NCBI GenBank assembly: GCA_964652825.1
Contig: CAZZCU010000013.1
Span: 5,078-69,077, forward strand
Source: CAZZCU01 sp964652825
GTDB lineage: Bacteria > Bdellovibrionota_B > Oligoflexia > Oligoflexales > CAZZCU01
Direction of reading: 5' to 3'
Length of the DNA stretch: 64,000 bases
The notes below the pieces were generated by a model. That model saw only the letters and a program-made list of their open reading frames with translations, did no database searches and was not told the DNA's origin. This document shows, one piece after another, positions 35,432-46,100 of this stretch (position 1 is its first letter; each line of letters starts with the position of its first letter). A program made the position numbers and the translations under genes.

Positions 35432-38400
35432 ATGTCACGCAGCTTGTATTTTGCCGCAATCATCGCCTTGACCGGTGTTTTTGCTCCGAATCTTTTTGCT
35501 CACCCTGGCCATGACGAAGCGGACACCGCTATCTCGCCGGCAGCTATCGCACCCGTCTTTGATGAGAACAGCCCGGAAGCACAATTTCTGAGCCATCCAC
35601 GGCAGCTAACGTTTGCTGGCCTGCGCTCCGGCGAGGGTTACTTCAGTGCGGACGGCAGCAAAATGATTTTCCAAAGTGAGCGCGATGCCGATAATCCGTT
35701 TTATCAAATCTATGTCCTTGATCTTAACGATGGCAATACCTGGCGGGTGACGCCTGGTTACGGCAAAACCACTTGTGCCTGGTTGCATCCACTGCGTTCG
35801 GAAGTTTTGTACGCCTCCACGCATCTCGATCCCGATGCCAGAAAAAAACAAGAAGAAGAACTTGAATTCCGTCGCAGCGGTCAACAGCGCCGCTATAGCT
35901 GGGATTTTGATGAGCACTACGACATCTTTGCCGATGCGATCGACGGTGGTGCGCCGGTGCGTTTAACCGATGCTCTCGGCTATGATGCCGAAGGCTCCTG
36001 GTCACCGGATGGGCGCCTGATCGCCTTTGCTTCCAATCGTCGCGCCTATAGCGGCGAGTTGACGCCCGAAGAACAAGAATTATTCGCCAAAGACCCGGCG
36101 AGCGCGGTTGATGTCTATATTATGGATGCCGATGGCAGTAACGTGCGGCGTCTGACTGATAGTGTCGGCTACGATGGCGGCCCGTTTTTCAGTGCCGATG
36201 GCAAGAAAATCACTTGGCGGCGTTTTGCCAAAGACGGCCAGACCGCCGAAATTTTCACCATGAATATCGATGGCAGCGATCAACGCCAGATCACCCAATT
36301 GAATATGATGTCATGGGCGCCTTACTTTCATCCAAGCGGCGACTATCTGATCTTCGGTACTAACGTCCACGGACACGCGAATTTTGAGTTGTATATCGCA
36401 CCCACTGACGGCTCGCACGAGCCGGTGCGGGTTACACATACGGACGGCTTTGACAGCCTGCCGGTCTTCTCGCCCAAAGGCGACCAGCTATCATGGACCT
36501 CGACGCGCGGCAATAATGTTTCGCAGATTTTTCTCGCGGCATGGGATGATCAAAGCGCGCGACGTGCTCTCGGCCTGACACAGACAAAACCACAGCCACA
36601 ACGTTTAAGTGCGGCCATCTCGGCAGACGATGCACGTCAGCATGTTTACTATCTGGCATCGGACCTGTTGCAAGGACGCATGACCGGGACCGCGGGCGAG
36701 CAGATCGCCACGCAATATGTCGCCGAAATGTTCGCGGCTTTTGGTCTGCAACCAGCCGGTGATAACGGCACCTACTTTCAGGAGTTTTCGTTTACCGCCG
36801 GTGTCTCGTTGGGCGCCAACAACACGCTAAGCACACAAAGCAGCGGAGAACCAACGCCGAAAACACGCGAACTGAATGTCGACTGGCGACCATTGGCGTT
36901 CTCGCAGGTCGGCGCCAGCGAAGCGAGCGACGTGGTGTTCGCCGGTTATGGCATCGTCGCGCCAGCTCAGGGCGAAGTTGCCGCCTATGATTCGTATGCG
37001 CATCTGGATGTCAAAGACAAATGGGTGTTGGTGTTGCGTTTTTTGCCGGAGAATGCTGCGCCGGCTGTCAAACAACACCTGTTGCGCTACGCCGATCTTC
37101 GACGCAAAACGACAGTGGCGCGTGATCTGGGGGCACGCGGCATTATCTTCGTCAGCGGACCGAATGCCGGCGCCAACGAGCAATTGATCCGTTTGGATTT
37201 TGACGCGGCTCTGACCGGCAGCAGCATTCATGCGCTATCGGTGACGGATGCCGTTGCCGACGATTTATTTGCCGGCAGCGGCGAAACCCTGGCGGCATTG
37301 CAAAGCAAACTCGATAGCGGTGACTTGATGCAAGGCTTTATCGTGCCGAGCAAGATCGCCGCAGCGCATACCGACCTGGTGCATGAACAAAAAACCGGTC
37401 GTAATGTGCTGGCGCGTCTGCAGGTCCAGGCAGCCCCAAGCGATAATCTGGTTGCCATCGGCGCGCATATCGATCATCTCGGCGTTGGTCAGGGCCACGA
37501 TCATGGCTTGGGGCGTTGGTTGCAACGGCAACGCTTTGATGATGCTGTCGAGACGCGGACCACGGAACGCAGTGGCAGCGGTATTTACTACGGTGCCGAT
37601 GATAATGCCTCGGGTATCGCTGGTTTATTGGAGATCGCGCAACGCTTGGCGCAACAACAAGCCGCAGGTACCCTCAATGCTCAACGCGATATTCTGTTCG
37701 CCGCCTGGTCCGGCGAGGAGTTGGGTTTGCTCGGCTCCACGCATTTTGTAAAAAACGCGACCGCAAACCACGAACAACTTTATCCGCGCTTTGTCGCATA
37801 CTTTAACATGGATATGATCGGTCGCCTGCGCGAGCATTTGATTTTAGGTGGTATTGGTTCGAGTTCGGTGTGGCACAACAAACTCGAAAAATTCAACATA
37901 GCGCATGCACTGAGTCTGCAATTGCAAACCGATCCGTATCTGCCAACTGACTCCACGGCGTTCTATCTAGCCGGTGTTCCTATCCTGAGTGCTTATACCG
38001 GCACGCACACGGATTACCACACGCCCAACGATACACCTGACAAAATTAACTATGAGGGCTTGGCGCGCGTTGCCAGCTTGTTTGCTGATCTGGTCGAAGA
38101 CACCGCCACCAGCACGACTATTCCTGATTACAAAAAAGTAGAGCAACCTGGCGGTGGTGGCAGTCGCTTCCGCGTCTATCTCGGCACCATTCCTGATTAT
38201 GCCGCCAGCGACGTGCTTGGGGTATTGTTAGCAGGCGTGCAAGCCGGCAGCCCCGCGGATCAGGCGGGCGTAAAAGCCGGCGATGTCATCATTGAACTGG
38301 CTGGTGTGCGTATCGAGAATATCTACGACTATACCGATGCTTTGGCGATACTAAAAGTTGGCGAAGCTACCACTATCAAGATCAAACGTGGTGATGACGT

Positions 38401-38437
38401 TTTAACATTGGCGATCACTCCCGGTTCAAGGGAGTGA
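35432..38437 (+). CDS. Exported TolB-propeller / M28 peptidase / PDZ fusion
   Basis: After a signal peptide (cut after NLFA) come at least five TolB/PD40 beta-propeller repeats (about residues 40-390; SWSPDGRLIAFASNR type). Next is an M28 zinc peptidase domain (about 395-910). Its metal ligands are visible: His in GAHIDHLG (about 678), Asp in GADDNASG (about 722), Glu pair in WSGEELGL (about 760), Asp in NMDMIG (about 794) and His in HTDYHTP (about 861). A C-terminal PDZ domain (about 915-1001, GSPADQAGVKAGD) ends the protein. A part of the inserted segment may be a PA-like lid. The ATG at 35432 has AGGAG 7 bases upstream and is chosen over the upstream 35387. Probably a periplasmic peptide-degrading enzyme. 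Confidence 0.92.
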   Translation: MSRSLYFAAIIALTGVFAPNLFAHPGHDEADTAISPAAIAPVFDENSPEAQFLSHPRQLTFAGLRSGEGYFSADGSKMIFQSERDADNPFYQIYVLDLNDGNTWRVTPGYGKTTCAWLHPLRSEVLYASTHLDPDARKKQEEELEFRRSGQQRRYSWDFDEHYDIFADAIDGGAPVRLTDALGYDAEGSWSPDGRLIAFASNRRAYSGELTPEEQELFAKDPASAVDVYIMDADGSNVRRLTDSVGYDGGPFFSADGKKITWRRFAKDGQTAEIFTMNIDGSDQRQITQLNMMSWAPYFHPSGDYLIFGTNVHGHANFELYIAPTDGSHEPVRVTHTDGFDSLPVFSPKGDQLSWTSTRGNNVSQIFLAAWDDQSARRALGLTQTKPQPQRLSAAISADDARQHVYYLASDLLQGRMTGTAGEQIATQYVAEMFAAFGLQPAGDNGTYFQEFSFTAGVSLGANNTLSTQSSGEPTPKTRELNVDWRPLAFSQVGASEASDVVFAGYGIVAPAQGEVAAYDSYAHLDVKDKWVLVLRFLPENAAPAVKQHLLRYADLRRKTTVARDLGARGIIFVSGPNAGANEQLIRLDFDAALTGSSIHALSVTDAVADDLFAGSGETLAALQSKLDSGDLMQGFIVPSKIAAAHTDLVHEQKTGRNVLARLQVQAAPSDNLVAIGAHIDHLGVGQGHDHGLGRWLQRQRFDDAVETRTTERSGSGIYYGADDNASGIAGLLEIAQRLAQQQAAGTLNAQRDILFAAWSGEELGLLGSTHFVKNATANHEQLYPRFVAYFNMDMIGRLREHLILGGIGSSSVWHNKLEKFNIAHALSLQLQTDPYLPTDSTAFYLAGVPILSAYTGTHTDYHTPNDTPDKINYEGLARVASLFADLVEDTATSTTIPDYKKVEQPGGGGSRFRVYLGTIPDYAASDVLGVLLAGVQAGSPADQAGVKAGDVIIELAGVRIENIYDYTDALAILKVGEATTIKIKRGDDVLTLAITPGSRE

Positions 38438-38439
38438 TC
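38413..38439. terminator. Perfect 10-bp hairpin at the gene end
   Basis: GATCACTCCC and GGGAGTGATC pair perfectly around a 7-base loop, with the stop codon of the fusion peptidase inside the right arm. It sits between two convergent genes and may terminate both. No T tract follows on either strand, so function is uncertain. Confidence 0.4.
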
Positions 38440-38447
38440 CTGTCACG

Positions 38448-39980
38448 TTAAAGCTTTTCAAAGCGCAGACACGTACCCGCTAACAAGCGCACACCAAACG
38501 CCGAGGCGCCCGATCCCGGATAACCAGTTGCAGAACATTGCCAGCCGGTTCCCGCGATATCAACGTGAGCCCACGGTGTGTCACCGGCGAATTCGCGCAA
38601 GAACGTGCCAGCGAGAATGGTACCCGCGAGTACGCTTGGCTTGGCGATATTGGCAAGATCGGCAATTTCGCTTTTCACTTCTTTTTCCAGCTCCGGCCAT
38701 AACGGCAATTGCCACAGTGGCTCACCGACATCGCGCGCGACTTTGCTAACGTAGTCGGCGGCTTTCTGATCGTTTGCCATCAAGCCGGCTCCCGCGTGAC
38801 CGAGCGCATAGAGAACGGCGCCGGTAAGTGTCGCGATATCAATCATCAGGTCCGGTTTGTACTGCGTGCGCGCATAATGCATGACATCGCACAAGACCAA
38901 ACGACCTTCGGCATCGGTGTTTAGAATCTCGATGGTTTTACCACTCATCGACCGCACGACATCGCTGGGCCGCGTCGCCGTACTCGACAAAATATTTTCG
39001 ACGGCGCCGACCAGACAAACGACTTTGGTTGCCGGCTTGCACTTACCGAGAAACATGGCTGTCGCCAACACGGCCGCGCCGCCCGACATATCATATTTCA
39101 TTTCGCCCATGCCAAGTGCTGGCTTCAGACTCGTCCCGCCCGAATCAAAGGTCAGACCTTTACCCACCAGCGCAACGGTATGTTTATTATCGCGACCATC
39201 GATTTCAATCTTGATTAAGCGCGGCTCCATCGCCGAGCCATTCGCGACACTGATAAAAGAACCCATGCCCAGATCACGGATTTGTTCTTTGTTGAAAACT
39301 TCGCACTTTAAACCAAGTTCTTTGCTGATGTCGGCGGCGATTTCGCCAAAACGCATCGGCGTGAGCCAATTGGGTGGCGCATCCTGTAGCATCATCGAGA
39401 ATGCCACTGCCTTACCCATCTCGCGCTGCGCGGTGATCTGTTCCGCGGGCGCATTTTTGGATAGCAACGAAATGGTTTTCGGCATCAGCGGGCCATCAGC
39501 GGCTGGTTTCTTGGCGTCACCTTTAAATAACCCGGCGTCATACAAGCCAGAGCTATAACCATCGAGCGCCGCCAAGGCATTCCAATCGGCGGCCTCGCAC
39601 AAGACCAGATGTTCCCAGCTCGTATCCTTGATCGCCTTGGCAACATCCAGGCCCCATTGACGGCCGATCTGGGTTGCCTGGGTCTTAATTGTCGAAACCG
39701 GCACCAAAGTCACCGGTGCGTCATCGATCAGAATCCGTAACGAGCCGCTCTTGCCAGCCCACCCCAATGCCTGGGCAGCGGTCTTGATTTTCTGCTTAAT
39801 ACCATCATCCAGATGCACCGCCTTAACGTCCAGGCCAGTCTTGCCGTCACCAGCACTGACAGGAATCGCGTGATGCGCACCACTTACCCAGCTGCTCGTC
39901 GCGCCGATCTGGACGCGCTCCAGCCAGCCGTAGACTTCCGGTAAGAATGAACGCCAGGGTTTTTCAAAATCTGATTTCAT
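38448..39980 (-). CDS. pepA: Leucyl aminopeptidase (M17)
   Basis: The C-terminal catalytic domain has the M17 signature NTDAEGRLVL and the two-metal ligands in GKGLTFDSGG and KYDMSGG. An N-terminal regulatory-type domain of about 170 residues precedes it. Without a signal peptide it is cytoplasmic, cutting N-terminal residues from peptides. The frame opens with an ATG at 39986, but the next ATG at 39980 has AAGGA 6 bases upstream. It is convergent with the M28 fusion and divergent from enolase. Confidence 0.95.
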   Translation of the reverse strand: MKSDFEKPWRSFLPEVYGWLERVQIGATSSWVSGAHHAIPVSAGDGKTGLDVKAVHLDDGIKQKIKTAAQALGWAGKSGSLRILIDDAPVTLVPVSTIKTQATQIGRQWGLDVAKAIKDTSWEHLVLCEAADWNALAALDGYSSGLYDAGLFKGDAKKPAADGPLMPKTISLLSKNAPAEQITAQREMGKAVAFSMMLQDAPPNWLTPMRFGEIAADISKELGLKCEVFNKEQIRDLGMGSFISVANGSAMEPRLIKIEIDGRDNKHTVALVGKGLTFDSGGTSLKPALGMGEMKYDMSGGAAVLATAMFLGKCKPATKVVCLVGAVENILSSTATRPSDVVRSMSGKTIEILNTDAEGRLVLCDVMHYARTQYKPDLMIDIATLTGAVLYALGHAGAGLMANDQKAADYVSKVARDVGEPLWQLPLWPELEKEVKSEIADLANIAKPSVLAGTILAGTFLREFAGDTPWAHVDIAGTGWQCSATGYPGSGASAFGVRLLAGTCLRFEKL

Positions 39981-40093
39981 CCGCATTCCTTTCGCATTTG
40001 ACCGACGGCCGGATTCTGTTTAGTAATACCAGGCCTTATCTGTTTGACGTCACATTACTGTTTTGGCCTATAGGGGTCAATCGAGGAGTCGCA

Positions 40094-41359
40094 ATGAGTC
40101 TAGTTTCCACGATCCATGCCCGCGAGATCTTAGACAGCCGCGGGAATCCGACCGTCGAAGTTGAAGTTATTACCGATGACGGACTCATGGGCAGAGCAGC
40201 GGTGCCATCGGGCGCCTCCACCGGTGAATTTGAGGCGTGCGAGCTGCGTGATGGCAACAACAAACGCTACGGCGGCAAAGGCGTGCAGAACGCCGTGCGC
40301 AACGTGGCCGAAAAAATCGCCCCGAAAATCATCGGTATGGATGTTGGCGATCAATCCGGCATCGATCACGTGATGATCGATCTGGACGGCAGCGAGAATA
40401 AAGCCAATTTGGGCGCCAATGCTATTCTGGGGGTATCGCTGGCGTGTGCCAAAGCCGCGGCCGAAACCGCAGGTCTGCCACTATACCGCTATCTGGGTGG
40501 CACCTACACACAGCGACTGCCTGTGCCGTTGATGAATATTCTAAACGGTGGCGCACACGCGGATAATACCGTTGATTTTCAGGAATTCATGATCGTTCCG
40601 ATCGGCGCCACGAGCTTCAAGGAAGGTCTGCGCTGGGGCACCGAAGTGTTTCATTCACTCAAGAAAGTTCTGAAAAATAAAAAACTCAACACCGCCGTCG
40701 GTGATGAGGGTGGTTTCGCACCGGATTTACGTTCCAATCGCGAAGCATTGGAAATCATCACCGAGGCAATTCAGGCGGCTGGTTACAAGCCTGGCAAAGA
40801 TATCGCATTCGCTTTGGACGTGGCGGCATCCTCTTTCTGCAAAGATGGTAAATATAATCTTGCCGGCGAGAATCGCATCGTCGACAGCGACGGCATGGTA
40901 CAGTATCTGGTCGAACTGTCGAAGAACTTCCCCATCGTCTCCATCGAAGACGGCTTGGATGAACACGATTGGCGCGGCTTTGCGGCGTTGACTCAGGCGA
41001 TCGGCGAGCGCGTGCAGATTGTCGGCGACGATTTGTTTGTCACCAATCCCAAGCGTTTGCGCGAAGGCATTAAAAACAAATCGGCGAACGCCATCTTGAT
41101 CAAATTGAATCAGATCGGCACGCTTACCGAAACACTGGAGACGATGTCGATCGCCGCCAATGCCGGTTTTGCCAGCATTGTTTCGCATCGTTCGGGTGAA
41201 ACCGAGGATACGACGATCGCTGATCTTGCGGTGGCAACCAATTGCGGGCAGATCAAAACCGGTTCGGCATCGCGTACGGATCGTGTCTGCAAGTACAATC
41301 AATTGCTACGTATCGAAGAAGAGCTGGGCGATTTGGCTGTTTATCGTTTTGGTAAATAG
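40094..41359 (+). CDS. eno: Enolase
   Basis: It converts 2-phosphoglycerate to phosphoenolpyruvate. The start REILDSRGNPTVEV, the GASTGEFEACELRD loop, VGDEGGFAP, and SHRSGETEDTTIADLAV are all present in a 421-residue protein of normal length. The open frame extends 49 codons upstream into the pepA promoter region, but the ATG at 40094 has GAGGAG upstream and gives the canonical N terminus. The glutaminyl-cyclase-like gene starts one base after its stop. Confidence 0.98.
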   Translation: MSLVSTIHAREILDSRGNPTVEVEVITDDGLMGRAAVPSGASTGEFEACELRDGNNKRYGGKGVQNAVRNVAEKIAPKIIGMDVGDQSGIDHVMIDLDGSENKANLGANAILGVSLACAKAAAETAGLPLYRYLGGTYTQRLPVPLMNILNGGAHADNTVDFQEFMIVPIGATSFKEGLRWGTEVFHSLKKVLKNKKLNTAVGDEGGFAPDLRSNREALEIITEAIQAAGYKPGKDIAFALDVAASSFCKDGKYNLAGENRIVDSDGMVQYLVELSKNFPIVSIEDGLDEHDWRGFAALTQAIGERVQIVGDDLFVTNPKRLREGIKNKSANAILIKLNQIGTLTETLETMSIAANAGFASIVSHRSGETEDTTIADLAVATNCGQIKTGSASRTDRVCKYNQLLRIEEELGDLAVYRFGK

Positions 41360-41360
41360 A

Positions 41361-42443
41361 ATGCCGCGACGGAGCGGCAGCAGGCGGTGGCGATCAGTAC
41401 CGCTATGGTTATTTTGGTTATGGCTATGTAGCTGTGTCTGCACGCCACAACCACCACCGGCATTGATCGAGATCGCCAAAACCGCAACGACCCATGCGCG
41501 TGGCGGCAACGCTTCACAATCACAGATTATGCAACATCTGCAGCGCATCGCGGCGCAAGAACATCCACTGGGTTCGCCAGCACAAGCTGAGATCGGTCGT
41601 TACCTGAGTGCGCAAGCCGAACAACTGGGTGCTACGGTTTTTAGCGAGGAGTTTGTCGCCGAGACGCCGAATCCGGTACTGCTGCAAAGCCCCGACGCAC
41701 CGGCCAGTCCGACGCTACGCAAAAACGGTCGCAACATTTATGCACGCGCCAACTTCAAAGCCGATGCCGACTGCGTGGTCCTGGTTGGTTCGCATTATGA
41801 CACTAAGATTATCGATGGGCATCCTTATCTCGGCGCGAATGATAGCGGCTCATCAAGCGCGCTATTGTTGGAAATCCTGCGCCGTCTACATAAGCATCCG
41901 GACAATCAGCAGCTGGCATGCGATCTGATGTTGGTATGGTTTGATGGCGAGGAATCCATTCTGCCGGATTGGAACGACGGCGAACGCCGACACCCGGCAC
42001 GTATTCAGGATAACACCTATGGTAGTCGCCATGCCGTCAGTCGCCTGCGGGATTGTAAAACCGGTGATAAAGCCCAAAAATGCCTGCCGGTGGATTTGGG
42101 TGGCGCGACCTTGGTCGCGTTAGTGCTCGTGGATATGGTCGGCTCGCCGGCACTGAAGTTCACACGCGAACAACACAGCTCACCACAGCTCATGCAAAAA
42201 CTCGAAGCCATCTTGCAGGTGCAGGGTCGACGTCATTTACTCGGAGATATACCAATCGAAGTCGGCGATGATCATCTTCCCTATGTACGCGCCGGCGTTC
42301 CTGCGATTGACCTGATCGACTTCGTCAATACGACGCATTGGCACCAGCCGAGTGATGTAATCGCAAATGTCTCGCCACCAAGCCTGGAGGTCGCTTACGA
42401 GGTCGCAACAGCTCTGGCACTCTTGGTCGCGCGTGGCGATTAG
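41361..42443 (+). CDS. M28-family glutaminyl-peptide cyclotransferase-like lipoprotein
   Basis: A short basic start and a hydrophobic stretch ending near SCVC suggest a lipoprotein or signal anchor. The catalytic part resembles the animal-type glutaminyl cyclase branch of M28: GSHYDTK (about 142), GANDSG with the zinc Asp (about 158), FDGEE with zinc Glu (about 194), YGSRHAVSRL, LVDMVG, DDHLPYVRAGVPAIDLIDF and HWHQPSD with zinc His (about 326). This branch makes N-terminal pyroglutamate rather than cleaving peptides. A frame open from 41160 overlaps enolase and is not used. It follows eno by one base. Aminopeptidase activity remains an alternative. Confidence 0.85.
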   Translation: MPRRSGSRRWRSVPLWLFWLWLCSCVCTPQPPPALIEIAKTATTHARGGNASQSQIMQHLQRIAAQEHPLGSPAQAEIGRYLSAQAEQLGATVFSEEFVAETPNPVLLQSPDAPASPTLRKNGRNIYARANFKADADCVVLVGSHYDTKIIDGHPYLGANDSGSSSALLLEILRRLHKHPDNQQLACDLMLVWFDGEESILPDWNDGERRHPARIQDNTYGSRHAVSRLRDCKTGDKAQKCLPVDLGGATLVALVLVDMVGSPALKFTREQHSSPQLMQKLEAILQVQGRRHLLGDIPIEVGDDHLPYVRAGVPAIDLIDFVNTTHWHQPSDVIANVSPPSLEVAYEVATALALLVARGD

Positions 42444-42597
42444 CTTCTCGGCAGGACTTGCGCCCATATCTTAAAAAATAATAATAAAATTAGTATGTTA
42501 TAAACAAAAGACCGTAGAAAAAACTAAACTTTTTCCTATTTTCGCCGAAAAGATCTGTAAGACTGGCTTTATTCCAACGTCTTGCAGGGGATTCTAT

Positions 42598-43107
42598 ATG
42601 GCTGACAAAATCAGCTTCGCCAATTTGACGATCGAAGTCACACCAACGGATCTTGAGGTGGTGTATCGATTTACCGGCGATGTTGACGAAAACTTCCGTC
42701 AGCAGGATGTTCCCCGCATTAAACGCCCGAGCATTGTGTTTGAACTTGAGGGTGTGCACAACTTCAACTCGGTCGGTATTCGTGAATGGATTTATCTGAT
42801 TCGCGATATCTGCCAACTCGGTACCGTAAAATTCCGGCGTTGCTCCGTAACCATGATCGATCAAATCAACATGGTGCCGGACTCATTGGGATCGGGAAGC
42901 ATTGAATCGTTCTTCGCCCCTTACTTCTGCGAAAAAGATGGCGAAAGCAGCCAGCTGATCAACGTTAAGGATCATGCGCCGCAAATCAGTCAACGACAAG
43001 CGCCGCCCTTCAAATGCGAAAAATGCGCCCAGACGCTGCAATTCGATGCCTTGGAAGATACTTACTTCCTCTTTGCCGATGGCGATGCCATCAAAGCCGC
43101 ATCGTAA
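42598..43107 (+). CDS. STAS-like protein with a C-terminal zinc-ribbon segment
   Basis: Residues about 10-105 look like a STAS fold (anti-sigma-antagonist type), with the region FELEGVHNFNSVGIREWI holding a serine at the position phosphorylated in such proteins. The C-terminal part carries CEKC (residues about 139-142) and an earlier single Cys in PYFCEK, so a metal site is possible but incomplete. The family usually takes part in partner-switching signalling. GGGG precedes the ATG and an AT-rich region upstream is likely the promoter. It is convergent with the large TPR gene. Confidence 0.72.
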   Translation: MADKISFANLTIEVTPTDLEVVYRFTGDVDENFRQQDVPRIKRPSIVFELEGVHNFNSVGIREWIYLIRDICQLGTVKFRRCSVTMIDQINMVPDSLGSGSIESFFAPYFCEKDGESSQLINVKDHAPQISQRQAPPFKCEKCAQTLQFDALEDTYFLFADGDAIKAAS

Positions 43108-43120
43108 ATAGATTCTTCGC

Positions 43121-46100
43121 CTACAACTTCATCTGCGTGATAAATTCCAACAAGCCAGCAACATGCGGTGACTTGGTGACGATGGCTTTCGCGTCCAGCT
43201 TCTGGTCAAGCAGGTCAAGATCACAGATAGATTCAAACAAGCCGACAACATCCAGCGTCTCAGCCAACAACAAGCGATAAGTATGCGCCTGCATATCCTG
43301 AACCAAGCGAACAAGCTCAGCTTCCTGAATAACCGGTACCTTGGCAAACAGCGCCCGCAACACACTTTTATCAACTAGACCGAGCAACTTACCGATATCC
43401 TGCGCGTCACCGACCAAAACCTTCTTGAGCTTATCCAGACCTTTGGTATCCAGATGCTCGCGTATGGCCTGCAACGATGGCAGAATCTGTTTGGTCGGAT
43501 TCAAGGATAACGGAACAAAGTATTGCAGTTTGATGGTCCAAAGCAGACCAAGCACACGATGAAACAAATGGCTGGTTGGTTGACGAACGTAATAACTTTC
43601 GTCCAGATACAATTCGCGTTTGCTACCGTCAAAGAATAATTCGGCGCCCAGGCCAGTGACATTGTAAGCGCTGAAACGGTGTTTTCTGATGCGATCCTTG
43701 TATAAGGTAAAGCCGGCCTTGGCAAGTAAGCCACGATCCCACACCAGAGGCACACGTGCTTTCATTAATTGCTGCGATGATAGACCAAGTTTTTTCTGCA
43801 AATGACGCAGTCCATAACGACCGCTGAAAAGTTTGACCAGCATCGGAATCGTCGCTACCAACAAACGATGCAGATCCGAGTTGATCGATGTCGGCACGCC
43901 ATTAACCGGGAAACGATCCTTGCCGGACAGTGGATACTCGGCTTTACGGATGTCACGCCAAACGTTCCACTGCCAATCATTGAGCACCTGAATATCACCA
44001 GCGAGAACCGCCATGGCTTGGATGGCGACATGTTTTTCAACTTTGGTTGCAAACGCCTGATCCAGGGTTTTCACGGCATGCTTTCGAGAAACATTCAAGG
44101 CCATGATCGTCGCCCGCCAATCATGCGCGTTCACATCCTGAATTGACGGCTCGGTTACACTACTCTTGCTGTCCACGGCATCGACAAAAGCATTACCGAC
44201 AATCCGCAATCCTGACTGTTCAGAGGCGCGTGAGCTACTGGACGCAGCGGGTGCCTGAAATTCCGAGGAAACGGCAAAAGACTCACCATAAATCACCGGC
44301 GCGTGACCAGCCGGCTCCGGCTCGCCCGCGACGCGTCGCAACGAGTATTCCATGTGTGAGAACTCGGATGGTGATTCTTCCTCCACCGCGGCGACAGCGA
44401 GTTTGATGACTTCGCTCATTTGCGTCAACGGCTCCAGCGAAGCCACGTCCACACGCGAGATATCTTTGATGCGCTCACGTTCGGCTTCCAGAGATTCAAC
44501 GGTAATGGGATAAGCTTTCAGTGGTGTCTGATTGCGTTCCAACTGCGGCAAAATAAAATTCAGATGCGCAAGCAATGCCTGCTCATCACCAAATTCCTTG
44601 AGCAGGTAGTACAGTGGAATCCAGCTGCGATCGTCGTCCTTGTCCAAAAGCTTCACTTGCTGGAAAGCAACCATGGCAACACGCCGATCACGATCCTTAT
44701 CGCGCAGGAATTGACCGGCAATCAGCAAGACATCAATGCACAAATCCGCATGGATACCGCCGCTCGTCGCCAATTGCACTGCCTGACGCATCAAGGTAAC
44801 AGCAAAATCGCCAGCACCGATGCTTTGTAGCACATGAATGGCATCTTCCAGATAACTGCGCATCGGTGCAAGATTTTTGTTCCATGGCAATCCCGTCAAC
44901 CAGTGTTTCTCAGCAGCAACGAGATCACGGCGCACCGCCGCGGCCAAAAAGGCAATCCGCAGAACTTCGAGAGTCGAGATGTTATTGCGCAACAGGACTT
45001 CGGCCAATCCACCGGCCAACTCCGGCATTTCACGATCCACAAAAGCTTGAATTTTCGGCACCAAAGCCGCCTTAACCTGAGCCGCCTGATCATGCTTACC
45101 GCAGAGTCTATTGATCACGAACTCGCTACGCACAATATCCTGCAAGCAGTATTCATCATTCAAGCAATCATGAAGATGCTGCAGCTCCTCATTCACGTCG
45201 TTGGCTTCAATGGCAATATTCAACAACAAAAATTTAATATCGCGTCCATCGGGCAACAACGGCAGTAATCGACTATAAGCAGAGATCGCCTCGGCATAGT
45301 CCTTCAGACAACTGCGATTGACCTCGCCATAACGCTGGAGCAATTTAATCTGCATATTACGATCTTGTTCGTAGAATTCTATTTGTCGACGCAGTACTTT
45401 CGCGAATGCCTGCCAACTGCCGGTTTGCTCCACCACTGATTCAAAATCCTCGATCGCATCTATAGTCGCCGGACCACGTACCAGGTATTCGGCCATTAAG
45501 TTATCGACTTTGGAGCGACTATCCGATTGCGTGCGATAAAGTTGTGCCGCCTCCCGCAAATGCTGGACGGCAATAGCTTCATCAGGCTCGCCGGCCGCCA
45601 GCAGTTCGTGTAATTTGGCCAGGTCTTTGGGCTGCTCACGCAAGGTTGCTTCGAGCTGCACACGCGGCAAGTCCGGCAAAATACCTGACTCCATGAGTGT
45701 CACGATGTAGAAATTTAAAAAACGCGACGCATTGTTGCCGGTAAAATACTTAATACCAAGTTGTAGTACTTGTGGGTCATTCTCGCGCAACTCGTACAAA
45801 GCCTGCAAGTCGGCATCCATCGCGACCAGAACTTCCGGCGCCGATAAACGCGGCAGAGATTCAATGAAGTAAGCAAGCCAATACTCGCGCTCTGCCCGAT
45901 TCAATGTCATCCCGGTCAGTATATCCCGCAAACGCAAGAATGCCTGCGTTTCGCTATGATCGAGATACTCCTGAAAACGTTTTTGCAGATGAACTTTTTC
46001 GTCTTCGCTCAGCGTATAAATCTGAATGGCGAAGTCGTCACGCTGATTCGCGCTGATGCCTTTTGGCAGCAACAATAATTCACGTAACAGTTCGGTGCGT

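Noticed and set aside
38881..39558. 225-residue plus-strand frame
   Set aside because: Antisense to pepA with its intact M17 signature.
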